Source of the DNA: Ricinus communis
Lineage: Eukaryota > Streptophyta > Magnoliopsida > Malpighiales > Euphorbiaceae
Direction: 5' to 3'
Length of the DNA: 64,000 nucleotides
NCBI RefSeq assembly: GCF_019578655.1
Contig: NC_063260.1
Coordinates: 24,328,888 to 24,392,887 of the forward strand
Shown here: one piece after another, positions 48,233 to 60,625 of the stretch
Position numbering within the stretch: the first letter of the stretch is position 1
How the letters are laid out: each line of letters opens with the position of its first letter
Position numbers and translations under genes: made by a program
Notes under the pieces: generated by a model
Database searches by the model: none
What the model saw: the letters and a program-made list of their open reading frames with translations, nothing else
What the model was told of the DNA's origin: nothing

Positions 48233-50975
48233 ATGAGAAGCCTTTATCAATTTTGTGTCTCTCCTGCTCTTTTGCTTTTAATTTCTTGCTTTCTTGGATT
48301 CATCTCTACTGTTTCACCGGCTACTGAGAAGGAGATCTTGCTGAAATTCAGGGCAAGCATCACTAGTGACCCCAATAACAGCTTGGCTACTTGGGTTCCA
48401 AGTGGCAATCCTTGTAACTTCAGTGGTGTGTCTTGCAATTCACTTGGATTTGTTGAGAGGATTGTTTTGTGGAACAAACACCTATCTGGGTCTTTACCAC
48501 CAGCATTATCAGGTTTGAGATCTTTAAGGATTTTGACATTGTTTGGGAATAAATTTACGGGTAATATTCCTCAAGAATATGCAGAGTTAAGCACATTGTG
48601 GAAGATAAATTTGAGTTCTAATGCGTTATCTGGGTCAATCCCAGAATTTATTGGTGATTTGCCAAATATTAGGTTTCTTGACTTGTCAAGGAATAGTTAT
48701 AATGGAGAGATTCCATCTTCTTTATTCAAGTTTTGTTACAAGACCAAGTTTGCTTCGCTTTCTCATAACAGTCTTTCTGGTCAAATTCCTGTTTCACTTG
48801 TTAATTGCGCTAAACTTGAAGGATTTGATTTCTCTTTCAATAATCTCAGCGGTCAATTGCCTTCTGAAATATGTAGCATTCCTGTTTTGAAGTATATGTC
48901 TCTGAGGAGCAATGTATTAACTGGGAGTGTGCAGGAGGAGATCCTAAGATGCCAACGATTGAATTTTCTGGATCTTGGCAGCAATATGTTCTCTGGGTTG
49001 GCTCCATTTGGGGCTCTTGGATTCAAAAACATGAGTTATTTCAATGCATCATACAATGGATTCCATGGGGAGATTCCTGAGATCGAAACCTGCAGTGAGG
49101 GACTAGAATTCTTCGATGTTTCGGGCAATGATTTCGATGGAGAGATCCCATTGAGCATTACAAACTGCAAAAATCTTAAAGTTCTCAACTTGGGCTTTAA
49201 TAGGCTAAATGGGAGTATTCCACCTGGAATTGCAGATTTAAAAAGTCTTAGGGTGCTTAATATGGCCAATAATTCGATTGATGGAACAATCCCAGCAGGT
49301 TTTGGAGGTATTGAGCTGCTTTTGGTTTTGGATTTGCACAATCTCCACCTCAATGGAGAAATTCCTAGGGATATAAGCAATTCAATGACTCTTTGCGAGC
49401 TGTGAGTCTAATTACCAACTTGTTATTCTTTAGTTTCTATCAACATTATTTTGATCTGAACTTGAATCATTTCTGATATGTTGATGCAGGGATCTTTCTG
49501 GTAACGATTTAAGTGGAGAAATTCCCAGTACATTCTATAATATGACTTGGTTAGAAGTCCTTGACCTTCACCGAAACCAATTCAATGGTAGCATACCAGA
49601 AACTGTAGGAAACCTATCAAACCTCAAAGTTCTTGATCTCTCACAAAATAACCTTTCAGGGTCAATCCCATCTTCCCTTGGGAATTTGCCAAACTTAACA
49701 TACTTTAATCTGTCCTCTAACAGCCTTTCAGGTCCTATTCCTTTCATGCCAAAATTTCTGGCTTTTGGTGCATCTGCGTTCCTGAACAATTCCAGGCTCT
49801 GTGGTCCTCCATTGGAGATCTCTTGCTCAGGCAATAACACAGCACCAACATCAAACAAAAGAAAAGTGCTAAGTACTTCTGTCATTGTAGCAATTGTTGC
49901 TGCTGCATTGATCCTTACTGGAGTTTGTGTGGTATCAATCATGAACATTAGAGCACGCAGTAGGAAAACAGAGGATGAGACAGTGGTTGTTGAGAGCACA
50001 CCTTTGGATTCGACGGATTCTAGTGTTATAATTGGGAAGTTGGTGCTGTTCAGCAAGACATTGCCTTCAAAATATGAAGATTGGGAAGCCGGTACCAAAG
50101 CTTTGCTTGACAAGGAATGTTTGATAGGTGGTGGATCAGTAGGGACAGTCTATAGAACTAATTTTGAAGGTGGAATTTCAATTGCAGTAAAGAAACTGGA
50201 GACTCTGGGTAGAATCAGAAGCCAGGATGAATTTGAGCAAGAAATTGGGCGGTTAGGTAACCTTCGACATCCCAATTTGGTTGCTTTTCAAGGTTACTAC
50301 TGGTCGTCAACAATGCAGTTACTCTTATCCGAATTTGTTCCAAATGGTAGTCTATATGATAATCTGCATGGACTTGATTATCCAGGAACCAGTACTGGTG
50401 TTGGGAACAGTGAATTGCACTGGTCTAGGAGGTTTCAGATTGCTCTTGGAACAGCAAGAGCACTTTCTTACCTTCACCATGATTGTAGGCCTCCAATTCT
50501 CCACCTCAACATCAAGTCCACTAACATACTCTTAGATGAAAACTATGAAGCCAAGTTGTCTGATTATGGGTTAGGGCGGCTGCTACCTATATTGGACAAC
50601 TATGGTTTAACCAAGTTCCATAATGCAGTGGGGTATGTTGCTCCAGAGTTGGCTCAAAGTCTAAGATTGAGTGAGAAATGTGATGTGTATAGCTTTGGAG
50701 TGATTCTTCTAGAGCTGGTTACTGGGAGGAAACCGGTTGAGAGTCCATCAGCAAATGAGGTAGTGATTTTATGTGAATATGTTCGTAGCTTATTGGAGAC
50801 AGGGTCTGCTTCAGATTGCTTTGACCGAAGTTTGCGAGGTTTTTCAGAGAATGAGTTGATTCAGGTTATGAAACTGGGGTTGATTTGTACATCTGAGGTT
50901 CCGTCAAGAAGACCGAGCATGGCTGAAGTTGTTCAGGTCCTTGAGTCTATAAGATCTGGAGTGGAATCCTCATAG
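48233..50975 (+). CDS. LRR receptor-like kinase of the At1g12460/At1g62950 type
   Basis: Exons are 48,233-49,401 and 49,490-50,975; donor GAGCT|GTGAGT, acceptor GATGCAG|G. The product has 884 residues. I chose ATG 48,233; the GTG two codons earlier is not a plant start. A signal peptide covers residues 1 to about 30, then an LRRNT_2 cap (ILLKFRASITSDP) and about 18-20 plasma-membrane-facing LRRs of LxGxIP type to about 490. The transmembrane helix is at about 518-540 and the kinase domain at about 590-880. Kinase motifs are GGGSVG at 603-608, K624 in IAVKK, E641, HLNIKSTN at 728-735, DYG at 748-750 and APE at 774-776. The HRD Asp is Asn730 and DFG is DYG, so catalysis is doubtful; as far as I recall this is a feature of the clade. 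The ligand is unknown. Confidence 0.95.
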
Positions 50976-52051
50976 TCATGTAAAGAGCTTTAGAGGGTTT
51001 TCTTGGACCACCTTAGAGTTGAACTAACTTTGTCCATTTCATTCTAAGAATGTAGTCTAGCTGGAAGGTGGTGTGGGTTAGCTGTGCAGAGAAAATGGAG
51101 TTCATATTTAGGGTGAAAAAGAAAATAGAAAATCATTCTTTTCTATTCATTTTTGGGATTACCATTATTTAATTGTTCCTGACGTTTGTATCTCGTTGCA
51201 ATAAAATCAATCATTTTTGTTTCTCATGTGCTGACAAATACGGAGATTAACTAGACTTCAAAACATTAAAATATTTTGTTGTTTCTTCACCGCATGAGCT
51301 GGAATCTTGAGGGTAGCTATTAATTATAAATAGCAAGGACTGCTGTTAGCAGAAGGTCAGAATGAACTGTAATAAATGCATTTCAAGCAACCGCTGGTAA
51401 GAAGTCTGCTCCTGTGAAGTGGAATGCAGGAGACCTTGCAAAAACCCCTCATTTTCGTCTCCAAATCCAATCCGAGCAATGCATTTATCTGTATTACAGC
51501 AAGCCCACCGGCAAGTCGTACATTCTAATTATCTTGCTTTGATTTGTTGTTTGTCTTAGGTTAGTTAACCCTCTTGGCCAGTTTTGAATGTATTAATTCT
51601 AGTTTCTCCGAATGAGTATATTGATTCTCTTAAACCCAACAACTACAAACGAGTATCTATCAACAAACACATTTCTGCCGTTCAATGGTGGGTAGCTGCA
51701 ATTAAACAATAAAATAAAAGCAGGTGAAATTTTCTCCAATGATCGTTCAGTTGGAACCATCTCTACCTAAAGTCCAAAACCACAATTAGGACAGTAATAG
51801 TAAAAGAATTCATAAATAATTTCCCAATATTTTGCAAATGTCTGATATGATATATTGAACGACTTGTTCAAAACAAAAAGGAAAAGGTGATATGCCTACT
51901 TTTGGCATCAGTGATTTACAAAATAACAAAGTAGATGAACCTTCTTTCTATATACTGCTACTCCAAAACCATTATTAAACAAACAACTGCAAACTACTGC
52001 TAACAAAAATTTGCTGTATGCGATCTAACATTTTCGAATGGCCTGCACATT
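50976..52051. other. Shared 3' region of two convergent genes
   Basis: The LRR kinase 3' UTR is likely to end after AATAAA at 51,200. The rest would hold the aminotransferase 3' UTR from the other strand. No further gene. Confidence 0.6.
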
Positions 52052-54433
52052 TCAACTGAGAGATTTACATGTTTCAGCAATTTTCCGAATCCGATCCATA
52101 ACTACAGGAATGTCTCTTTCAGTCAAGGTAGTAAAACAGAATCCAAACCATCCAGGTTCAATACAATGACAAGAAGATCCAGGAGTTGCATTGAGCTTAG
52201 CTGAATTCAACAATTTGTCCCAGAGCTCAAGCTCGCCTTTCTCACTGTAAGAGCTGATTAACTCACTCATGTCAGCCCAACAGTAGAAACCCCCATTGCT
52301 TTTTATGCATTTAATGCCCAATTGCTTCAGTCCTGCTGCAAACGCAACATACATCTTTTGCAATCTATTCCTGTTAGTCTGAATGATATCTCGAACAAAT
52401 TTAATATCTGAAAGCATAGAGATAAGCAGACGCTGGGTTGGAGCTGAAATGGATGAGAACCTTGTCAGCTTTTTCGCAGCAGCTACCACATTCTCATTGG
52501 AGGAGAAGATAACACCCACTTTAAAACCTGGCAGAGACAGATCTTTTGATAGAGCATATACTATATGCACTCTGTCCCGGTCTGAATCTTCTAAATCAAT
52601 GAGTTCTGCCATGCTCACAAACTCTTCATTTCCATAAGTGGAGCCAGCAAATATTTCATTACAAACGATGTGTATGTTCTTTTCCCTGGCAAAATCCAGC
52701 AGGCTATAAAGTGCTTCCCGATTAAGCAGATTACCTACAGGATGTGACGGGTTTGAAAAAATTATCCCTCGAACTTTGAGACCGCGTTTCTTTGCCTGGT
52801 TGAATGCTCGATCAAGCGCTGTTATACTTAAATTGAAGTTGTCAGCACTACGACAAGGAACAGGTATTATATCCACCCCTGTCCGCCATTTTACATCCCT
52901 ATCAAATCTGCATATTGTTTTGTGAACTTCAATTCTCTCTTAGGAAAGCAGCTTACTTGAATGATTTTGGAAATAGACATAGTAATTACCCTGGGCAATA
53001 CGGTGTTGGAACAAGAAATGCATTTCCAGCATCTGCTAAACAGAAGCTAAGCATCTCAATTGCAGGAGTTTCACCTGCTGTCAACACTATTTGTGAGGGG
53101 TCGAAGGGAACTTCCTTTTCCATGATTTGAGACATAAAATCTGCCACAGCCTGCAAGGAAATTGCAATTAGAGGCACCCCTCCTGATACTTTGTACTCTC
53201 TTTTGCTGGGGGATTTGACAGAAAATTATTTTTATGCTGATAAAAGAAAATAACAACAATAAGAGAGCCTATTTCTTTATCCGCTTGAATCTTCAGTCGA
53301 TTTACTAAGTGAGCAAATGAGGACATAGCTTAGCTTAATACATTCTAATTTCGAAAACAGAAGAAGTAGAAGAAGTAGAAGAAGAAAGAAAATCATGGAC
53401 AAGTATTCATCTAAGACGAAGAACTTATCCATACTAAATTCTGGTGAATACAAACTAGAAAACTTTAGTAGGAAAATCAAAGTTGTAAGTTGTAACTATC
53501 AGATAAATTTAACTAAAATAAACCATCTTAAACAAATTATGATTAATAAAAAGTTTCAGAAAATTGGTTAGTAATTACCACTTTCAACTTCATTAATCCG
53601 TCGCAAGGCTGGTAATTAGCAATCCCAGTAATACTCAACTCCTCACCTGCACCACCACCCAGTATTGCTCCTCTTGCATTCTCAACTAGCCACTCCTCCA
53701 CCAAATCCAGATTTAACTAAACACACACACACAAAAGAAAAGAAAGACGTTAGCTTATCATCGAAACATCTAACTAGGCTGCCAACGAGCTTTGGCCCGG
53801 TGATACTAGATTCATCTGTGAATTCTCAAGTTCAGACACAGTCGAGCCCAATTAAAAGAAGAAAAAAACAACTGAATTAATAATAGGAATAATGTGCCAA
53901 AAACAAGATAGGCTAACCTTGTTCTCAGCTAAACCAACTTGAATAACTCCATTCGGGTTACCGAACTCATCATACGGATCTTCCACCACTTTCCTCAATC
54001 CAACAGAATATACCCAGTCACCACTCTTCACTATCCCATTAGCCCGACTCGATATATAAGGGGGTCGACTTGGACTTCTAGGCGAAATATGGTTCCGAGA
54101 AGAAGACCGATGAAACCCAGAAAGCTCCATCAACTGCCCTTCCGAACCAGACAACGACGGTGCTGTTTGAGTATGAGAGTTCGGATCATCTGACGACGAG
54201 TCGGGTTGTTCGTCGTCGGTACGAAACCGTTTTAAATAAAGCTGGAGAAAGTAGAAAAGAGCACATGGTATAACTGAACCTAAAAAAAGGCCACCTCTGC
54301 CTTGAACTACTCCTTGTAATGGTACTATTATTCGCATGGCTGTCCCTCCACCAGTGGAAGTGGTGGTTGATGTTGTGGTGTTGTCAGGTTCGGGAGTCCG
54401 GGACTGGAAGAGCCGGGTCCGAGTTCGGGTCAT
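52052..54433 (-). CDS. ACS10/ACS12-like aminotransferase (ACC synthase family)
   Basis: Exons are 54,433-53,918, 53,716-53,579, 53,150-52,990 and 52,907-52,052, all GT-AG with matching phases; 556 residues, the usual length for ACS10-type proteins. These PLP enzymes resemble ACC synthase, but the Arabidopsis members act as aminotransferases, not ACC synthases. The N-terminus is Ser/Thr-rich, with [18 protein letters not shown] and a probable membrane helix at 48-66, an extension specific to ACS10/12. The catalytic domain has GLAENK (167-172), NPSHPVG at 324-330 and the PLP lysine K393 in [10 protein letters not shown]. Two positions are unusual. The PLP-ring Asp is Asn355 in CNEIF, possibly typical of this clade. 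The C-terminal substrate-binding Arg is Gly527 in GWFGFCF, where the family has GWFR. It is convergent with the LRR kinase gene. Confidence 0.92.
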
Positions 54434-56195
54434 TTCTGGAACATGAGAAACATGGAAAAGTACCCTGCTTTATGGGTTAAAATGGGCGTGCACGGTGGTT
54501 TTGGTGGCGGTGGCGGAGAAAGTTTGGTGTGGGAAATATTAGAGTGGAGTTTTTGATTTTGTCAATTTTCTTTTTCTTTTTTCCAATTCTGGGTTTCTTA
54601 TATTACTAACTAAAATTTGTGTTATTTTATAAATCGTAAAAAATTGTATGCCGTTCCTTATTTGAGGGCGGGATTGGGAATTCGGGATCTTGTTCGTTGG
54701 GATTCATTTTTAAATTAAATTGCATTTCTTTTAATTTTGGCGCCAATTGGAATTAGTGTGACAGGACAGCACAGGGCCATTAATTTTTAAATTTGATTTC
54801 TTATATATTACTCCTTTTCAAAGTAGAAAGCTGTTATTAAATCCTCTTGAACCTGTAATTAGGAACATAATAATATTATTACAACATGAAATTGGGAACC
54901 AGATGCATAATCTTATTACATGTCATCTGGCAGTCTCAGGATGGAGTTATCTATACATTGTACTTTTGTTGACAAGTCCAAAAGCGGATCCAAGGTCCGA
55001 ACAATTGGCTATGGTTTTATTCTAATTTCAGCCACATTAATTAATCAAATTCTTTTTGTAAAGTAGTATTCATATTGAATACTGAATATCATAGGAATCT
55101 CCCTGCACACCAATAATAGTAGACAGAATCTGCCCACAATTGGCAGCAAAGTCTATCCCTTCCTTTGCTACTCGAAGACAACGCCCGAGTTTTGTCCTTT
55201 CTTTTCAAAATTTACTAATGCTCCATGTATTTTTTCAGAGATTATTAAATTAGACAGATCAGATACTAGACCAGTGATCTAAAAATTGTACATAATTACA
55301 GCTTCTCTCAAATTATTTAGGCTCCTTTTTGCCTAAAAAATAAATGTATTTTTCTATTATTTCTGCTGTTTCGTATATCTATAAGAATTATTAAACAGAA
55401 AATCTTTTTTAATATTAAATTGAGATTTAATTTTTGCAATGGATTCTTATTTTGAACTTGCAAAAGTCATTTTTCAAATTCGTACATAGTTATAATAAAA
55501 ATATAACTTGCACTGGTTATCGATAAATTAAGTGCTGTTGATTTTCATAAATAATATTAGACAATGGATAATTATTTAGTAACAGTTTGTCATTTAAAGA
55601 ATTTTAAATTTTTTATATTTGATTCTAAATAAAAAATATAATTTATGATTAATTTTTTAATTTTAAATAAATGTACAAGTAATTCTTTCCATTTTTTTTT
55701 TCTAAATGGGTTGTTTTTTTTATATATATAGAAAATGGAACCTTTCAAAATGTCTCTTCCTGGCAAGTCTGATTAAGGCAACCCATAAGTCATCAAACCC
55801 AATCACTTAAATACAATTAGAAAAGTTCTTCATATTGGACGAAAAGTTCTCCAATTAAGGATTTGAAAAGAAAAATAGGTTCGCCAATTAAATGCATAAT
55901 GTTCTTCCTCTTTTTTTTCCGTTTACGGGGGTCACGTGATTTCTATTTTTTTTTTTTTTTTTGTAGTTCGGGCCACATGATTTACTACTAAAACTATTTT
56001 TTATGTGGATTTTTGTGTGATCCAATTGGAGACCAACAAATAAATGTTTCTTCACATAATTGCATGATGATTGGGTTAAAGTTTGCGGCTTTCACACTCA
56101 ATCTATGAAAAGGGAAGTTACTTTTTTTTTTCCCTTCCTGGATTTTCTTCTGAGAAAAAAAATTGCTTAACGATAAAGTCATTTAGATGAAATGA
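54434..56195. other. Intergenic region
   Basis: Upstream region of the aminotransferase gene and AT-rich DNA, ending at the pararetrovirus junction. T-runs occur at about 55,948 and 56,120. No gene. Confidence 0.6.
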
Positions 56196-56360
56196 TTCCA
56201 ACAAACTTTCTCACTGTCCATTCAACCCAATTTTTTTTATCCAGATCACCCTTGGTGTTTAACTTATCACCTTTCTCCTACCCATCCACAGATCGAAAGT
56301 GAATTGTGATTCTTATGGTGCCTTTCTACAGTTTGTTATCATGCTATTGAAATATCCGTT

Positions 56361-56897
56361 ATGGATCTTTTATACTTCTTCAATAATGAGACAAATTCTA
56401 GAACATATCCATGGAGATACCTTACTTGGTTCAAAACCCCGTACTAATGGACAAGGGAACTTCTCAAGGTTATTCATGAGAACAAATTATTTACAGACAA
56501 TAATCCCAAAGCTTCAGGATATCATGCCATTTTCATCCTTCACAGGCCTTACCTTCAGTTCTCAGAAGACACTTATGCAACTCAAAATATCTGTCATTAT
56601 TGGAGGACGATTGAAGTGCCTTTGCATCTTGCTCCTCTAACAATTACAAGAGATCTAAAGCAGGCTCTGCAATTAAGAAATGAGTTAGGGACGACCGATG
56701 TCTCTACACCATTAGTCTGCACTTACAATGGACATCTATGGACTGAGACGGAACATCCCATTATTGAACATTCCATTTTTCCCATACTTCCAACTCCACT
56801 AGATGATCCGGATCTGACCAATGAACAGAAGGATGCCATCATGCAAGATTCTCAACCTATAGATGACGATGACGATGACTATGACAATGTTTTCTAA
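56361..56897 (+). pseudogene. Viral ORF2, left copy (unknown function)
   Basis: The frame runs from ATG 56,361 to TAA 56,895, with one internal stop near 56,442. The downstream 93-residue part is open. The protein contains a WRTIEVPLHLAP segment, a TTDVSTPLVCTYN segment and an acidic tail of Asp residues ending in DNVF. I recognise no domain; a downstream ORF of unknown function is known for florendoviruses. Confidence 0.6.
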
Positions 56898-57184
56898 ATT
56901 AATGGTGTGTGCGCTGGACGTGAAGACAAGCCTTCTCCTCAATAATAATATGTAATAAAAGATGAAGTGTCAAATTCATCTTTCAGTGCATTATTTTATG
57001 TCGTTCACATGTGTAAAGTAAGTGCATTATTAAGACTTGTTGTCTTAATATGCATGTGAGCTGTCAGTATATTATTAGACTTATCTTTTGTAAGTGGAAA
57101 ATCTGAACTCTTCCTCTAAGGAAGACATGTGTCAAAGATAAGATTCCCACCTTATCTTTTTCTGTCGTTTTGTATTTACACTAC

Positions 57185-57193
57185 TCTATAAGA
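57185..57193 (+). promoter_or_regulatory. Probable viral promoter TATA box
   Basis: TCTATAAGA lies about 300 nt before the primer site and is repeated in the second copy at about 63,926. Position fits the pregenomic RNA promoter of caulimovirids. Confidence 0.55.
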
Positions 57194-57502
57194 GGAGAAG
57201 TCGATATGTAATGAAACCAAGCAAGTTTTCCTTTCATCTATGAGCATAATATTCTCCCTTATGGCTTTTTAAATTTCTTCCTTCTCTTCTTCTTGATCCA
57301 TGGTAATGAACTAATTGTCTGCACGATCTGTTTTTCTATGATCCAAAAGGGCTAACTCGGCTACCGAGATCCAAAAGAGCAAAAAGACCTCACATAGCGA
57401 GGTGCCTCCATATGGTCTTAGCTTGAGGATCTCTCCTGCCTTGAGTTTACAGCATGAGGATTATGGAATGAACAGCTCTCGGCCCTTTTTGGTATCAGAG
57501 CC
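57194..57502 (+). other. Viral leader with primer-binding site
   Basis: The leader is about 300 nt. It contains hairpins CTCGG-CTA-CCGAG (57,356-57,368) and ACCTC-7 nt-GAGGT (57,387-57,403). It ends with the tRNA-Met primer site TGGTATCAGAGC at 57,490-57,501, one base before the ATG at 57,503. Confidence 0.8.
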
Positions 57503-58475
57503 ATGGTGATAGAGAAGAGAAACCCAACTATCATGACTTCAGAAGTTACTACTCACACCTCTACCCTACAACTCTCTCCTTCTTGCAGAAAAACCATATC
57601 TAATAAGATTGATCATCTTGTAGAGATTTCTCATATTCCTGAGAATGTCCAAATTGAAAACACTCTTGTACCCATCATGAACCCATATAATATTTTCAAA
57701 AAATAGAATTTTGTCAGAAAAACCTTCAACCAAATCATCCATAAACAACCTTTATCCGTAAAAGAATATGTTCAATCTTCCTCTCTTTCTCAATGTTCTC
57801 TCACTGCTACCACTCAGGAGCAGTATGTTACTCTTGAGATCCCAACTTCTTTCATTGAACAATGGAGGAAACATGAATATGCACATCTCCATCTCGGAGC
57901 TGTCAGGCTAGTCCTCTCATATCATGCGTATTGGACACCAGATATCTTAAGTATGAACATGCAGTAATTGGCACGATAGTTACAACACTTAACACTGGGA
58001 GTGTTGTTTTGACTTTCTTCCCCAATTTTAATCTCTCTCTCAACGATCCCTATCTGTCAACTGCACTCGAGGTCCAAGTCCAGATAACGGGAGCAAATCA
58101 AGTGACTGATGCTCTCTCTGCGACCCTGCACCATCAGATAGTCTACAGATTACAAGATCATGCCTTTAATCTCCAGATCCCAGGCTTTCAAGCCTCCTCT
58201 GATGCTTTATTCATTATGGCTGACTCTGGCCAAATTCCTACAATAGTCCAGGCCCCAAGGCAGCTGGAAAAGCAAGATCTACAGAAGCTGATCCCAACTG
58301 AATGGGTGACCAACTATGAGAAGCTTCAGGCATCTCAGGCCAAGCCTGTTCAAGCCACCGACCCAATTTGGAGAACCAAAAAGATGGTACAATAAAGACG
58401 ATCTTTACAAAGACAGGAGAATCTTCTTCTGCACCTTCTATCTTCTAAGCATTAATGATACAGCCTGTATCTAGA
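57503..58475 (+). pseudogene. Viral movement protein region
   Basis: The main ORF would begin at ATG 57,503. The frame breaks at TAG 57,704 and shifts near 57,925; from 57,931 to 58,395 it is open in another frame. Recognisable 30K-superfamily-like blocks are HLHLGAVRLVLSYHA, then KYEHAVIGT, VVLTFFPNFNLSLND and QVQITGA. The protein would move virus between cells through plasmodesmata. The stops and the shift show it is no longer translated intact. Confidence 0.75.
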
Positions 58476-60625
58476 CATAGGGAGAAGATCCTTATCTACT
58501 CATTCCAGTCCTCTGGACATCAGATCTATGCTACCAGAATAAAAGGACACTTCATTTGGGATGTTGATCCAGGAATGTGCCGACCAGGATGCACTTGTGA
58601 AGATGATCTTGATTTTGATGAACCATGTTTTTAACATTCTAAGAAAGATCCAAGAAATATGGCTCCAGAGACTCCATGTTCAGTCATGGAACCGAGGCCG
58701 GATGACCAGGATCCAGACGGTCCTCGGATTGGCATCCACAAGAGACAAAAAAAAAAAATCAAAGCAAAGCCCCTCTCCCAATGTTTGATGAAGCCTTAGA
58801 CCTTCTTGCAAAAGAAGGAAAGACTGTCCTTGACATCACTTTTGATGAAATGAAGGCACTTTTAGCTCAACTGGGAGTCAAGTTTGAAAAAAGTTCTTCT
58901 GCAACTTGCAGAAAAGAGACTCAGTCTGATTTACCGGTAGGACAACCACCCCATACAATCCAAAGTTGTTTCATGCTCCAGCCAGAAGACTTCCCTCCTC
59001 TAGGGAAGACTGAGAATAAGAGATCGAAAATCCTTCTTTCAAGAATTACTCCTTCCGGATCCATAGAGCCCCTCACTCCTTCAGAAGAGGTTCTGAATTG
59101 GCAGACCTCAAATTCTATAGTCCAGAATTCCTATCTAAAGAAAATAGATGGAAAACTAGATCAGGCTCTACATTTGGCTCATAAGCTAGACCATAAGTTG
59201 GATACATTCTCTCAGGAAGTACTCCAACTCTATTCATCTCTCACTGCCAAATACCAGGCTCTGGATAAAGAGCTTCGAGTTCCTCAGCCGATCACTCCAG
59301 CCTTCATTCAGAAAGAAAAGGAGATTACAAGGCTAAATAAGCAAATTGATCATATTGAACATGATCTTAAAAGAGATCAGCCTCCTACAATTCCATCATT
59401 CACATCAGCAGCCTCTACATCTTCTGCTATTGCCCCCTCATATTACTCTTCATTTCCTTTCCTCCCACAGCCAGAACACCAAGAAACCCTCTACCAACCT
59501 TTTGGCACTTTCTCTCATCTTTACCCAAAAGATTCTGCAACCCATCAAAAGAAAATCTCTCCCCCTCCAGTTTTTAAAGAAAAATTACCAGACCAATCAC
59601 TCATCAGTCCTTATGATTATGACTCCTCCTCAAACACTTCAGAGATGGCTGATATTACAGAAATTATGATGAATACCTCTACCACTGAACCCAGCCCAGA
59701 AGTAGTGGAACCTGAGAAGGAAGATGCACAGTCATTTTTTACTCCTACGGGAGCTCCATACCCAAGGTCAAAACCAACAACTGGCACGGGACCTTGATTC
59801 TCCTTTGATGATCTGCCTCCATCAAAATAGAAAGATAAGCTTTCCGAATTCTTGGCGTGGATTGATCTCCAAATGACCTTTGATGGAGCCACACTGAAAA
59901 AGGTTCTTGCTGAGTTTGTCACAAGGTTCACAGGCAGCTTACGAGATTGGTTTCAGTCACAACCTGAGTATACCAGGCTTCAATTTGTGACACTACCAAC
60001 TCCATCAGCGGCGGTCACAGTCCTCCATAATCAGTTCCTTGGAAGTTATGATCTTGTTATACGACAACAAAAATAAGAATACTTTGATAAAAAATGTTGT
60101 TCGTTGAAAATAAAAGACCTGGAAATACATTATTCTGCTATGTCTAAGCTTTATTATGTCATTGGAGGGCATGATGCTGATGATACGTTGAAGTATACTT
60201 TTCTCACCTCATTACCAGATGAGATACAACCAGAGGTCAACAACATGATTGCTGCAATAAAGAAACCAGTCACCTCCATCACCCTTGGAGAAATTTAGCA
60301 ATTCACTCTCTCTTCCATCAAGAGACTCTGTGACCAGCAAGAATTGTTCAGAAGGTTATCTCAGCGAGATTTGATAGTACAAAAGGCCTATAACAAAAAT
60401 CATCTCAAGATTAAATGCAAGGCCTCAAACTGCGTCTGCTCCAATCATAAAAAGAAGATCGGGCATCATTTTTAAAAATACCCGCGCAGAAACAAAGAAA
60501 TCAGAGAAAGAAAGACACGCTCAAAAGGGTTCAGATATTTTCAAAAAAAGAAGAATCAAGGTCACAAATCTGACAGATGTTATATCTGCAGAAAAAAGGG
60601 ACACTATGCTAAGAATTGTCCCTAG
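58476..60625 (+). pseudogene. Viral coat-protein region with coiled coil and zinc knuckle
   Basis: A GHFIWDVDPG/CTCEDDLDFDE segment near 58,545-58,620 opens the region. An open stretch at 58,781-59,797 carries a Leu/Lys-rich coiled coil (about 59,100-59,380). After stops at 59,795 and 59,828 come coat-like pieces (59,852-60,076 and 60,104-60,298). A Lys/Arg-rich stretch precedes a CCHC knuckle at 60,578-60,619 (CYICRKKGHYAKNC). Further stops are at 60,074, 60,296, 60,473 and 60,623. Most pieces share one frame. Confidence 0.75.

Larger units (their letters stand above)
56196..57259 (+). repeat. Left copy of the viral direct repeat (ORF1 end, ORF2, promoter, leader start)
   Basis: It matches 62,941-64,000 with scattered substitutions and small indels, the largest in the ORF2-promoter interval near 57,015-57,060. 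It begins inside the last ~25 codons of the main ORF. The junction with host DNA is therefore not at a genome end. Confidence 0.88.

Noticed and set aside
1871..57501. tRNA genes suggested by tRNA-like strings at 1,871, 33,963 and 57,490
   Set aside because: Each is only a 12-18 nt primer-binding site; no cloverleaf surrounds it. I saw no tRNA, rRNA or CRISPR array in the window.
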